A stretch of 64,000 nucleotides of DNA, from the NCBI RefSeq assembly GCF_038630985.1, contig NZ_CP152049.1, positions 3,677,501 through 3,741,500 on the forward strand, given 5' to 3'. The notes beneath the pieces were generated by a model, which was given only the letters and a program-made list of their open reading frames with translations, ran no database searches and had not been told where the DNA came from. Within the stretch, counting starts at the first letter, position 1. The number at the start of each line of letters is the position of its first letter. This document shows positions 24,161 through 32,621 of the stretch, in pieces. The position numbers were made by a program, and so were the translations under genes. This stretch comes from Paenibacillus sp. FSL H8-0548. Its GTDB lineage: Bacteria > Bacillota > Bacilli > Paenibacillales > Paenibacillaceae.

Positions 24161-26009
24161 TAATAATCAGAATATAGAGCAGAAGGCGGACGTTAGCAAG
24201 CAGCCGAAACCAAAATACGAGTATCGATCTGCATTTCGAATTCTGAGCTCCTATATCGCACCACATCGAATAACCTTTGCTTTAGTATTTATTTGCACGA
24301 TAATCGCGATTGCTTCGGAGCTATTTCAACCCTATTTGGTAAAAATCGTTATCGATGATCATTTGATGGCAGACAACAACAATTTCGGTAGTATCCTTAT
24401 TATAGGCATGGTCTATTTTGGGCTATCCGTATCTGGTTTTTTGTTTACTTATTTGCAAAATAATTTGCTGCAGTCTGCAGGACAAAGCATCGTGTCTAAG
24501 ATAAGGAAGCAGTTGTTCGAGCATATTACTAAGCTTTCTATGTCTTTTTTCGACAAGACTCCCAGTGGAAGCCTAATTACACATGTTTCAAGCGATACCG
24601 AGGCTGTGAACCAATTTTTCAACCAAGTGCTGCTCACCTTGCTGCGTGACGGCCTTACGTTAATTTTTATCCTTATATTGATGTTTCAGCTTGATGCAAC
24701 GCTTGGCATGTATTGCCTTGTATTGCTTCCGATTATAGCCATTATTGCAGTCTCATTCCGTTCCTATATGCGCAAAACATACCAAATGGCACGTACACGC
24801 TTATCACGACTTATTTCGTTCACAGCTGAAAATCTATCAGGTATGAACCTGATTCAAGTATTCCAACAGCAGAGAGCGCAAGCGGAGCGCTTCGAGGAAC
24901 GGAATGACGCGTATTTCAAGGCTAATATTCGTGAGATACGTACAATGGTTATATTTAATCGCTCTTTCGATCTTTTGAGCAACTTAGCTATTGCTTACGT
25001 GACATGGATCGGAGGCAAGGCGGTCCTCGGCCAGACGCTTGAATTCGGGGTTCTCTATGCGTTCATTACGTATATCCGCCAATTTTTCCAGCCGATCAAT
25101 GCGATTACCCAACAATGGAACACGCTGCAATCAGCTACTGTCGCTGTGAATCGAATCTGGGGTGTGTTCGATATTCAGCCTGATATTATAGAACGTCAGA
25201 AGCCGATTCACATTGATTTGGAATCCGTACAAGGGCGTATAGATTTTAATCATATAACGTTTAGCTATGAAAGCGGATCGCCGATCTTTCGTGGACTTGA
25301 CCTTCACATCCGTTCAGGCGAGATGATCGGTATCGTCGGTACGACTGGTGCTGGTAAAAGCTCGCTCATGAGCCTGCTATGCCGGTTCTATGATGTGGAG
25401 GAAGGCAGTATTCAAATTGATGATCATGATATTCGTGATATGCAGCAGGCAGAGCTTCACCGGATTGTTGGTCTGGTCCAGCAAGAGCCCTATTTGTACG
25501 CGGGTAGTATTATTGACAATGTACGGATGTTTGATGAAACGATCTCCCGTGAAGAAGTTATTCGAGCTTGCGAATTCGTAGGGGCGGATTCAATGATAAA
25601 ACAAATGAATGACAGCTACGATACGAAGTTGTCTGAGCGGGGAAGTGGATTATCGGCAGGTGAGCGACAGCTGCTGTCCTTTGCACGCATCATCGTATTC
25701 CGTCCAAAGATCCTTATTCTGGATGAAGCGACTGCGAATTTGGATTCTCTGACGGAGCAGTTGATCCAGCAGGCATTGAATGTCGTATCCGAAGGCCGAA
25801 CAACGATCGTTATTGCGCATCGCTTATCAACCATTATGCAAGCCGACCGGATTATCGTACTGCGTCATGGAGAAATGGTCGAATCGGGAACACATCATGA
25901 GCTGTTAGAACTGCAAGGCTTTTACGAGGAGCTATATCGTTATTCTCAAGGAAAAACGAAATTACAAGGTGTTCAGTCTACTCCTAAAGTTCAATTCGAA
26001 GTTAGGTAA
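24147..26009 (+). CDS. ABC exporter half-transporter with active ATPase site (BmrD/YheH-like)
   Basis: This is a 620-residue half-transporter: a polar N-terminus of about 30 residues, six transmembrane helices, then an ATPase domain. Walker A is GTTGAGKSS (about residue 398), Walker B is ILILDEATANLD with the catalytic Glu, and the switch His is present (VIAHRLST). The signature is LSAGERQLLSF, the variant typical of this partner. Together with the preceding protein it should form one exporter with one working and one degenerate ATP site. The ATG at 24147 is chosen for GAGGAGGGA upstream. An earlier frame start lies inside the previous gene. Confidence 0.92.
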   Translation: MPHPNNNQNIEQKADVSKQPKPKYEYRSAFRILSSYIAPHRITFALVFICTIIAIASELFQPYLVKIVIDDHLMADNNNFGSILIIGMVYFGLSVSGFLFTYLQNNLLQSAGQSIVSKIRKQLFEHITKLSMSFFDKTPSGSLITHVSSDTEAVNQFFNQVLLTLLRDGLTLIFILILMFQLDATLGMYCLVLLPIIAIIAVSFRSYMRKTYQMARTRLSRLISFTAENLSGMNLIQVFQQQRAQAERFEERNDAYFKANIREIRTMVIFNRSFDLLSNLAIAYVTWIGGKAVLGQTLEFGVLYAFITYIRQFFQPINAITQQWNTLQSATVAVNRIWGVFDIQPDIIERQKPIHIDLESVQGRIDFNHITFSYESGSPIFRGLDLHIRSGEMIGIVGTTGAGKSSLMSLLCRFYDVEEGSIQIDDHDIRDMQQAELHRIVGLVQQEPYLYAGSIIDNVRMFDETISREEVIRACEFVGADSMIKQMNDSYDTKLSERGSGLSAGERQLLSFARIIVFRPKILILDEATANLDSLTEQLIQQALNVVSEGRTTIVIAHRLSTIMQADRIIVLRHGEMVESGTHHELLELQGFYEELYRYSQGKTKLQGVQSTPKVQFEVR

Positions 26010-26084
26010 TGGAATATGTATGAAGTAAATGCTATCAAAGAAGGCTTGAAAAATTAAGAATATGATTTTAATTTCATTGCAGAG

Positions 26085-26123
26085 CAAATGTAGAGAATGC
26101 CCATAGTGCATTCTCTACATTTG
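26085..26123 (+). terminator. Terminator after the ABC exporter operon
   Basis: CAAATGTAGAGAATGC pairs perfectly with GCATTCTCTACATTTG around CCATAGT, followed by a weakly T-rich tract. Confidence 0.82.
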
Positions 26124-26285
26124 TTATATTAACATTCTTAGGCGAGATGAAATTACATATAGGTGTAAAAAAATGGGAAGTGAAGTTATAATTATGGTAA
26201 TATAAGGAGTCGCTTGAAAAGTGGTAATTGTTCCAAATTATTAGTAATAGCACATATAAATTTCATTATTAAGGGGGTGGAATAT

Positions 26286-26426
26286 ATGCCCCTAATTATA
26301 TTAATTGTTTACGGACTTTTCCTTTTACTTGGATTATATACAGTTTATTTAATAATAAAGCTTTTGATTAGAGCGATAGCAGTACTCGATATATATTTAG
26401 ATGAAAAGAGAAATAGAAGATTTTAG
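26286..26426 (+). CDS. Small membrane protein, 46 aa
   Basis: A short gene starts at ATG 26286 with a strong AAGGGGGTGG five bases upstream. The product is a single long hydrophobic helix (residues 2-36) followed by an acidic-basic tail, LDEKRNRRF. An upstream in-frame start at 26214 would add 24 residues but lacks a site. Such peptides may be membrane-stress or toxin-like peptides, or simple regulators. No family is recognised. It stands alone between a terminator and the hydrolase gene. Confidence 0.5.
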   Translation: MPLIILIVYGLFLLLGLYTVYLIIKLLIRAIAVLDIYLDEKRNRRF

Positions 26427-26547
26427 ATCGATCAAACTATAGTGTTAACGGGCAGATTTGTTCAACAATTCGCGAGCAAGGTTGAAGGAGATAAGTGGAT
26501 AAATATAGAATATTTTCAAAAAGTAAAATGTTGTGAGGTGATTGTTT

Positions 26548-27162
26548 ATGCAAGTAGATAAGATTACTTTATCTTCAGTTTGGGGCATGGATATTACTTG
26601 TAAACATGTAAAAAACAATAACAGCTCTGTTGTAGTATTTTTCCCTGGACAAAATTATTCATGTGAATTGCCTCTTTTATACTATACAAGCAAATCGGCA
26701 TATGATGCGGGACATGATCTATTATTGCTTGAGTATGGCTACCAATCTGCAAGAAAAACATTTGAAGAATCAAAAGTTGATAACCTGATTCAAGAATGCT
26801 ACAAAACAATAAACCAGATAATTAATAACTATGAAAATGTCGTTTTTGTCAGCAAGAGTCTTGGAACTTACATAGCTGGAAAAACAGCTGAATTATTTAC
26901 AACAAGATCGGTAAGACATCTATTCTTAACACCTATCCGATCAGCAATCCCTTTAATTGAAAAACATGGTGGATTAGTTGTATGCGGCACAAAAGATCAA
27001 GTTTTTCATGAGAATGACATTGAACAAATCGAAGGCTTTTCAAATACAGTTGTGCTTAGAATAAAAGATGCCAATCACGCATTAGAAGTTGATGATTTGT
27101 GTCAATCTTTAGAGATATTGAAAACCTTGGTGGAGGATTCTAATCGTTTCTTCAGGTTATAA
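26548..27162 (+). CDS. Alpha/beta-hydrolase fold protein
   Basis: This is a 204-residue protein with the outline of a small alpha/beta hydrolase: VVVFFPGQNYS (oxyanion-side strand), VVFVSKSLGTYIA with the Ser nucleophile in a K-S-L-G turn instead of the usual G-x-S-x-G (about residues 95-107), GTKDQVF with the acid Asp, and ANHALE with the His. The nucleophile motif is atypical (SKSLG), as in some acyl-esterase-like families. The substrate is unknown. The start at ATG 26548 is supported by GAGGTG. Base composition is AT-richer than upstream genes, so recent acquisition is possible. Confidence 0.7.
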   Translation: MQVDKITLSSVWGMDITCKHVKNNNSSVVVFFPGQNYSCELPLLYYTSKSAYDAGHDLLLLEYGYQSARKTFEESKVDNLIQECYKTINQIINNYENVVFVSKSLGTYIAGKTAELFTTRSVRHLFLTPIRSAIPLIEKHGGLVVCGTKDQVFHENDIEQIEGFSNTVVLRIKDANHALEVDDLCQSLEILKTLVEDSNRFFRL

Positions 27163-27261
27163 ATCAGACATTACATGGTGAGTCAGATAACGCTTATTCT
27201 AAATATCGGGATTAAATAATTTGTATGGAGCGGATTTTGCCTATTTCCACGAACTTATCAG

Positions 27262-28131
27262 TTAAGAGGAGCTGCGCCACTGAGAGGGTGATAGACCGAT
27301 ATACTTTTTAAATATCGTGGCAAAATGCTGGCTAGTCTTATATCCCAGATCCATCGCAACGGATGTAACGCTGACCTCTTGTTGACGTAACATCTGACAG
27401 GCAATATCTATCCGCAGCCGATCAATATAATTAGCAGGCGACTGCCCATGCATATCATGGAACAATCGGTAGAAATGGGATTCACTTACACCAATCTGAT
27501 CAGCGAGCTCTTTATTACTCCATCTCGTTTCTGGCGCTGCTTGGATGTCTTTGGTCAATTTAATCATGGCCTCTTGCAAATCAAATGGGATTTGACGTTT
27601 AGAGGACGGGTTCAGTATTTGTAGAATAATATCGAGTACGTAATGACGTACACGGCAGGATGCCAGTGGCTCGTCATGCTCAATAACATTTCTTAGTTTG
27701 ATAAAAGGTTCACGGACACGACTATCCACGAATACGATTCTTGGCAGCTGTTGCAGTTGGTGATGTATCTCGATACGGTCTTCATCTTCTAAATTTAGCC
27801 AGCCGGGATGCTCGAAGGGATCTGCTATAATCATCCACCAGATGCTACTGGGTTCGATGAAATTAAAACTTGCACGATGCCATTCACCAGGACGGGTGTA
27901 GAAGAACTGTCCAGTGTGGGTAGGAAATAAGTGGCCATCCACCTCCCAAGTAACCTTCCCACTTTCCACGAATACAAATTCGTACGAACGTTCATGCTGA
28001 TGAACGATTAAAGGTGAAGCCTCTTGAAAGCGGTCATAGCCGAGCATTATTAATTCTGAGACATGGGATAGCTGTGTTGACTCCGGAAATTCATACACCC
28101 AACGCGCTGTTTCAGTCTTTATTTTCGCCAT
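27262..28131 (-). CDS. AraC-family regulator with cupin sensor domain
   Basis: This is a 289-residue protein. The N-terminal half is an AraC-type cupin (HQHERSYEFVFVESGKVTWEVDG, RPGEWHRASF) that would bind a small ligand. The last ~100 residues have two helix-turn-helix motifs (WSNKELADQIGVSESHFYRLF and VTSVAMDLGYKTSQHFATIFKKY). It is divergent from the dioxygenase gene and probably activates it. The ATG at 28131 (MAKIK) is preferred over upstream ATGs at 28146 and 28137 because GAGGA lies eight bases before it. Confidence 0.9.
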   Translation of the reverse strand: MAKIKTETARWVYEFPESTQLSHVSELIMLGYDRFQEASPLIVHQHERSYEFVFVESGKVTWEVDGHLFPTHTGQFFYTRPGEWHRASFNFIEPSSIWWMIIADPFEHPGWLNLEDEDRIEIHHQLQQLPRIVFVDSRVREPFIKLRNVIEHDEPLASCRVRHYVLDIILQILNPSSKRQIPFDLQEAMIKLTKDIQAAPETRWSNKELADQIGVSESHFYRLFHDMHGQSPANYIDRLRIDIACQMLRQQEVSVTSVAMDLGYKTSQHFATIFKKYIGLSPSQWRSSS

Positions 28132-28269
28132 AGTCATCGTCCTCATCGTTTCTAATGATCTTTTATGTTTCCAATCCTATTTGATAGGTTTTGGAAAGTC
28201 AAGGCTCATCTTGTGGTCTACAATAAATCTAGTAAGCCAAATAGACCAAGAAAAGATGAGGTGTCCATT

Positions 28270-29094
28270 ATGGGAGTTATTCCTTATAAAATTACAACAG
28301 CGGATAAAGAGAGGTTTGATCAAGACGGTTATTGGATCAGTCCGAAATTGCTGGATGACCAGACAATCGAGCGTCTTCGCGGCGCACATGAGCGTATTTG
28401 GAAGAGTGATTATGATGGAACAGGTATGCCTCTTAATGGCTTCAAACTATCTGGCGATTCATTTGCTCTTCGCAAATTCGATAATGGCTGGTGGATTAAC
28501 GATGAGGTACGTAGTGTCGTCACCGATCCAAATTTAGGTGAAATGGCATCGAATCTGCTGAACGAGGACGAGATTCGCCTATGGCATGATCAAGTAATCT
28601 ACAAACCAGGTACTTCAGGCCAAGAAACAAGAGCAGGGAATGTTGGCTGGCATCAGGATTACGCCTATTGGCGAGCAAGCAGTACAACTAATATGGTAAC
28701 CGTTTGGATTGCGCTGCAGGATACAGACCTGAATAATGGAGGCATGATGACAATCCTGGGTTCACACAAGTGGGGCACTATTGAGGGGAGTGATGCCTTC
28801 TTTGAACAGGATATGATGAAGCTGAAGCAGCGTTTTGCAACTCGAGATTGGGTAGAGGAGCCATGTATTTTAAAAGCTGGCCAAGCGAGCTTCCACCACT
28901 CGCTTACATTCCATGGCTCAGCAACGAATTTCACAGATCAGCCTCGGTTATCTGTTGTCGCTCATCTAATGCCTGGAGATACATACTACAAAGAAGGCAG
29001 AGCTCGGCATGATAATGTTCGATTGCTCGGACCACGTCCGGAATTCGGACAGAAGTTTGATAATGAATTCTTCCCGTTACTGTATTCTAAATAG
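28270..29094 (+). CDS. Phytanoyl-CoA dioxygenase-family Fe(II)/2-oxoglutarate oxygenase
   Basis: This is a 274-residue protein of the PhyH family. The iron facial triad is visible: His128 and Asp130 in GWHQDYAYW, and His215 in TFHGSA. The Arg that binds 2-oxoglutarate follows in QPRLSVV. The family hydroxylates varied small molecules. The strand LWHDQVIYKPG is typical. The divergent AraC gene suggests induction by a carbon source or a natural product, but the substrate is unknown. The start at ATG 28270 has GAGGTG eight bases upstream. A hairpin follows the stop. Confidence 0.88.
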   Translation: MGVIPYKITTADKERFDQDGYWISPKLLDDQTIERLRGAHERIWKSDYDGTGMPLNGFKLSGDSFALRKFDNGWWINDEVRSVVTDPNLGEMASNLLNEDEIRLWHDQVIYKPGTSGQETRAGNVGWHQDYAYWRASSTTNMVTVWIALQDTDLNNGGMMTILGSHKWGTIEGSDAFFEQDMMKLKQRFATRDWVEEPCILKAGQASFHHSLTFHGSATNFTDQPRLSVVAHLMPGDTYYKEGRARHDNVRLLGPRPEFGQKFDNEFFPLLYSK

Positions 29095-29130
29095 ACAGTG
29101 AGATGGCCGAATATAGTATAGACCACAAAG

Positions 29131-29169
29131 TGAACCCGCATGTCCAGTCATTTTGGACACGCGGGTTCA
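29131..29169 (+). terminator. Terminator after the dioxygenase gene
   Basis: TGAACCCGCATGTCC pairs with GGACACGCGGGTTCA (one mismatch) around a 9-base loop, then a T-rich stretch. Confidence 0.82.
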
Positions 29170-29831
29170 TTGCATATTTTCTATTATCGGGTCAGTCTTA
29201 TTCTTAAATGATTGGATGTTGGGAGACGGAAGTTAAATCAATTAAAGAACTTGATAAAGCACTAAACAGTAATGGAAATAGTAAGAAAAATCATTGAATA
29301 AATAACTGCCTAAGCAAGGCAGTTATTTATTTTCTTATAGACTAATGAATGGCGTAAAAAGTGAGGGTTGTTATTTACATATGCACAAAATACTATATAA
29401 AGTCTAATCTTAACTTTATCATGAGAAACCAATATATATAAGCATTTTGATAAAATGTGTCACATTAAAATAATGATTGTTATAATAAGAGCATGATTTT
29501 ATCTTGAACAAACGAAAATGTCATTTCATTTATTTGAAATGGAAAAAGAATAAACTTCTGTAAGTACAACGAACTAAATTATTAATAACAAAATACTTCA
29601 GTGGTTGAAAACTTGAAGCCTATCAAGTAAACATGTAAGAGTGTTAATTCTAGAACACAGTATTCAAAAATGATTGAAAGAAGCAGTTATGACATAATTA
29701 ATTGCAGCAAAAGCTTCATAACTCATTAACTGATTAATAAGTCAAAATCAGCAACTAAACTAATGAATGCCTGTACTATTGCACAAAACTCGTATTTTGT
29801 ACATATGTCAATCAATCGATTGAAGCCCTTG
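29170..29831. other. Intergenic stretch without a clear gene
   Basis: About 660 bp of AT-rich sequence. It contains a 27-codon frame from ATG 29208 without a ribosome site, which looks like a gene tail, and directly after it a hairpin at 29297-29331 (AATAAATAACTGCC/GGCAGTTATTTATT) with TTCTTA, so a terminator survives from a lost gene. The rest shows no coding pattern. Confidence 0.55.
29297..29331 (+). terminator. Isolated terminator hairpin
   Basis: A perfect 14-bp stem with a 7-base loop is followed by TTCTTATAG. No intact gene precedes it. It probably belonged to a gene whose last codons remain at 29208-29291. Confidence 0.65.
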
Positions 29832-30134
29832 CTACCACTGATAATTAGCTCCTTTAGGAATTTCATTTACCATTTCTGCATTTAAAGCTGTTGGCTTCAA
29901 ATCATCACTTAGACGATTCCAAACTTTTATACGTTTATCCATGGGACAATATACCGAGTCAATACCTAGCCGACTTTAAATGTACTTAAGATGTATTGCA
30001 GCGTTTTCCCACCAACAGGATCGATAGCACCTGCCCATTTCACTTTACGCATTGAAACTTTATCAGCATCGACGATTTCGTTACGATGAATAATTTGTTT
30101 TGCTCCTAATCCCTTCAGATATTCATCCTCATTT
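29832..30134 (-). pseudogene. YhdH/AcuI-type zinc-free alcohol dehydrogenase fragment
   Basis: The minus strand reads DEYLKGLGAKQIIHRNE and WAGAIDPVGGKTLQYIL (30134 to about 29966), then, in another frame, LGIDSVYCPMDKRIKVWNRL and DDLKPTALNAEMVNEIP (about 29964 to 29845). Both parts match the C-terminal half of the YhdH/acrylyl-CoA reductase family. Around 30 residues that should join them (the loop between KVG and LGIDS) are missing, and the last residues have been lost. The upstream half is replaced at 30135 by the duplicated SRPBCC segment. It is a dead fragment. Confidence 0.78.
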
Positions 30135-30539
30135 GAGTTAGTTGAACGAATGATTGTCAAGACTTGGGTGACAATCATTCGTACTTACCCAATACTTCCG
30201 AAATCAGTTCTCGGGATCATGTACTTTAGTCCACCCATCCGTGTTATCAATAGTTCTAAAACTTCCGTTTATGATACGGAAGACCCTCGCCTTCTTCGCA
30301 ATACTGTTTAAGACTGTACAAAAAAATAGCCCAGTTATAATTACATACGCGAAAAAATGTGGTTACTTCCTCCCAATTCATCTGACGAAAAATGATTGAA
30401 GTCTTCCCGGTTTTTTCCTCTATATCAAAAGAAATTGTCGTACCTATCCATTCTGGATCTGAATCAACACACTGCCACAAAATCTTTTTATCGGTAACAA
30501 GCTCATCAACTCGCATCTACGTTAAGCCTTTGCCCCCGA
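30135..30539. repeat. Duplicated segment, copy 1 (405 bp)
   Basis: Bases 30135-30539 match 33580-33984 at a constant offset of 3445 bp, with no gaps and only about a dozen substitutions. It contains the 3' two thirds of an SRPBCC gene and a 13-bp inverted repeat (ACGAATGATTGTC/GACAATCATTCGT at 30146-30182). Both edges are sharp, joining a dehydrogenase fragment on one side and a recombinase fragment on the other. Confidence 0.9.
30256..30539 (-). pseudogene. Truncated SRPBCC-domain gene copy
   Basis: The product of this frame is nearly identical to residues 55-145 of the intact SRPBCC protein at 33701-34138. The N-terminal part is absent. A Lys codon (AAG) has become TAG at 30520-30522, just before Met-Arg-Val. 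The 86 codons after the stop are open. It is a broken duplicate that may still be translated from the internal ATG, but with no recognisable ribosome site. Confidence 0.82.
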
Positions 30540-30700
30540 TTTGCTAACCGCTTTAGCGCCCATCTGATCGTCGGTATGGACATTCGACGGGTGGGATTTG
30601 TTTTCGTCACAAACAGGACTTCACAGAAATCTTTGCGACTCTTTAAGTGCTTTTTCAACCATACCTTGTATTCAGTGATAAAGTAAACTTCAAGTCGCAT
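30540..30700 (-). pseudogene. Tyrosine recombinase (phage integrase family) fragment
   Basis: The minus strand encodes VLFVTKTNPTRRMSIPTIRW then ALKRLAN, which resembles the segment of tyrosine site-specific recombinases between the Arg-I region and the His-x-x-Arg box. The frame starts at an ATG at 30700 and runs into the duplicated SRPBCC segment at 30539, so no catalytic Arg/His/Tyr remains. It marks a lost mobile element at this junction. The family match rests on a short segment from memory. Confidence 0.55.
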
Positions 30701-30729
30701 AAATGATCTGAAATAATTAATCCGTTTAA

Positions 30730-30758
30730 TTGAGAATTGTTATCACTTGTTGTATACT
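30730..30758 (+). promoter_or_regulatory. Fur-controlled promoter
   Basis: TTGAGA (30730-30735) and TATACT (30753-30758) are 17 bp apart. TGAGAATTGTTATCA (30731-30745) is a one-mismatch match to the 7-1-7 Fur box, and more GATAAT-like units follow at 30760-30774. Iron repression of the next gene is expected. Confidence 0.82.
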
Positions 30759-30799
30759 AGATAATAATGATAACTATAATTGAGTAAGGAGAATGTATA

Positions 30800-31510
30800 A
30801 TGCAAATATATTGGACTAAAATAAATAAAATTATTGAAGAAACTCCTGAGGTTAGAACGTACCTGCTCGACTGTCCGGAAGGCTTCACATGGGAAGAAGG
30901 TTCCCACACCCACTTCGCACTGGAAGGTTTTAATACTGAAGATAAACCAAACCGCAGCCTGATTCGCCATATGTCAATCTCCACATTACCGCGTGAAAAT
31001 TCCATCGGTATTACAACACGCATCAGAGAACAGTGCTCTGAGTTTAAAGCGATTTTAAGAAATCTTGAAATCGGCAATGAAGTTGCAATATTTAAAATTC
31101 ATTCAAATGTACCGCTTAAAAGAGAAGACAAAAATGTTTACCTACTGTCCTCTGGTGTCGGACTGGCAACCTTCAGACCACTTGTACTTGAGTATTTCGA
31201 ACGTTCTGAAAACGTCAATCAACTTCATTCCTTAAACATCGATTCATCAAAGAATTTCTTATTCACTGATATTTTTGAATCCGCACCTAATAAGAAGTTC
31301 ACATCACAGTTCGTCGATAACCGTAAAGACTATTATGAAGAAGTGAAAAATCTTGCTGGAGACAAGGATGGACTCTTCTATGTTGTCGGCAGCGACGAAT
31401 TCCTCGTGCATAACATTGAAGTGCTGCGTGAACAGGGCATCAAGCCGGAACAGATTGTGCTCGACAAGCATGAAGAACAACGCTCTAAGTTTTTATCATT
31501 GCCAATTTAA
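30800..31510 (+). CDS. Ferredoxin-NADP reductase-type flavoprotein, iron-regulated
   Basis: This is a 236-residue protein with the FNR fold. RHMSIS (about residues 54-59) is the FAD-binding Arg-x-x-Ser pattern, and SGVGLATFRPLV (about 113-124) is the NAD(P) pyrophosphate loop. FYVVGSDEFL near residue 195 is the usual C-terminal motif. Such proteins pass electrons to ferric siderophores, haem or iron-sulfur partners. The Fur-type promoter supports an iron job. It stands among gene fragments on both sides and is AT-rich, so it looks like an imported gene. A good terminator follows. GGAG precedes the ATG. Confidence 0.82.
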   Translation: MQIYWTKINKIIEETPEVRTYLLDCPEGFTWEEGSHTHFALEGFNTEDKPNRSLIRHMSISTLPRENSIGITTRIREQCSEFKAILRNLEIGNEVAIFKIHSNVPLKREDKNVYLLSSGVGLATFRPLVLEYFERSENVNQLHSLNIDSSKNFLFTDIFESAPNKKFTSQFVDNRKDYYEEVKNLAGDKDGLFYVVGSDEFLVHNIEVLREQGIKPEQIVLDKHEEQRSKFLSLPI

Positions 31511-31540
31511 GTGAAATAAAATATTTTCTTGGTAAATATT

Positions 31541-31588
31541 AAAATGACCCCGTTTTGATCAATTCTTTTTTCAAAACGAGGTCATTTT
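31541..31588 (+). terminator. Terminator after the FNR-type gene
   Basis: AAAATGACCCCGTTTTGA pairs with TCAAAACGAGGTCATTTT (one mismatch) around a T-rich loop, followed by ATTT. Confidence 0.85.
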
Positions 31589-31704
31589 ATTTAACGTAAA
31601 ATATGGGTTTGAGAGGGGTTTTTCGCGAGGTAACCCAGTTTGGGTGACGTGTTCGACCCTCCCCTTCGGTACAGCTGCTGCTGCTCTAAATTACAGTGAG
31701 TTTC

Positions 31705-32616
31705 TCACTCGTTCACTTCAATGACAATGCTGTCAACAAGTCTGCCACCAACCATAGGAAGCAGCCTCCATACACCCGCTATCGGCAAAGACATCGAACT
31801 CGGTATGCTCCGATCCGCATCGTTCAATGAGCCTCCTAAGTTTGAGCCGGAGAACACTTCGATCATATGATCGTCCCCCTTCTTAACTGCCTTCACGGTA
31901 AATTCACCGTTCAAGTCCCTGTTGTTGTCCCATAAATGCCACATGTATTTATTGATTTTACCCGCGATAAATCCTGGGTCAATGAATCCTACATTTTGAT
32001 CCTTACCTCTTAACATATAGCTTGCTGACTTAAACTCGGAACTAAGCTCCCAGAGAGGATCTTTTACAGATAAAATCACATCCCCATAATAATGACCGTC
32101 CAATTCTACCTCAAATCTCCACAATCCGCCTAATGGAAGGGCGAAGTTAGCAGTAAAACGCTCTAAGCTCTTGTATCCGCTGCTCGGCTCGGTTATTTTC
32201 ACGGTTGGAACAGCGACCACTTGCTGCCCCGTATTGATATGAATTGCACGGATAAATAGCTCTTTTCCTTGGTAAATGGTGAACGGCTCTGAGAAGTTAA
32301 AGACATAGCCTGTAGGACTTCCAGCCTGCAGGTCTGGTTCAGGAAAGACCTGTAATAGTAGCTCTCCTCTATCATAATAGGCATTTCGCTCATCGATAGG
32401 TTCAGTCATTTTTTCATTATCTACGATAAAGAGATACAAAAAAATGGAGCTTAAAGCTGCTGCAGCGAGTAGGATGATAGCAATTCTTAGTTTACCCTTG
32501 TTTTTTATTTTCGTTTTTTGCCGGATTTTCGACTTTATTGTTTCTGAAAAATGTGGTTGATCAAATGGCGAATCCTTCAAGAGTTCAGCCCATTGTGGTT
32601 TTACCTTATTCGTCAT
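31705..32616 (-). CDS. Membrane-anchored DUF4871-like protein, putative anti-sigma factor
   Basis: This is a 303-residue protein with a cytosolic N-terminus of about 45 residues, one transmembrane helix (about residues 46-67) and an extracytoplasmic domain of beta-rich repeats (GGLWRFEVELDGHYYGDVI and GVWRLLPMVGGRLVDSIVIEV). The layout and its position directly after an ECF sigma gene fit a membrane anti-sigma factor. The outer domain resembles what is annotated DUF4871, from memory. ATG 32616 is preferred (AGAGAGGGAG ten bases upstream). A GTG at 32625 would overlap the sigma gene by 4 bp. Confidence 0.72.
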   Translation of the reverse strand: MTNKVKPQWAELLKDSPFDQPHFSETIKSKIRQKTKIKNKGKLRIAIILLAAAALSSIFLYLFIVDNEKMTEPIDERNAYYDRGELLLQVFPEPDLQAGSPTGYVFNFSEPFTIYQGKELFIRAIHINTGQQVVAVPTVKITEPSSGYKSLERFTANFALPLGGLWRFEVELDGHYYGDVILSVKDPLWELSSEFKSASYMLRGKDQNVGFIDPGFIAGKINKYMWHLWDNNRDLNGEFTVKAVKKGDDHMIEVFSGSNLGGSLNDADRSIPSSMSLPIAGVWRLLPMVGGRLVDSIVIEVNE

Positions 32617-32621
32617 GAGGT

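Noticed and set aside
30146..30182. The 13-bp inverted repeat as a toxin-antitoxin or attenuator signal
   Set aside because: It is copied with the SRPBCC gene in both duplicates and lies just after that gene, so a transcription-end structure is a simpler reading. It lacks a U-run, so even that is unproven.
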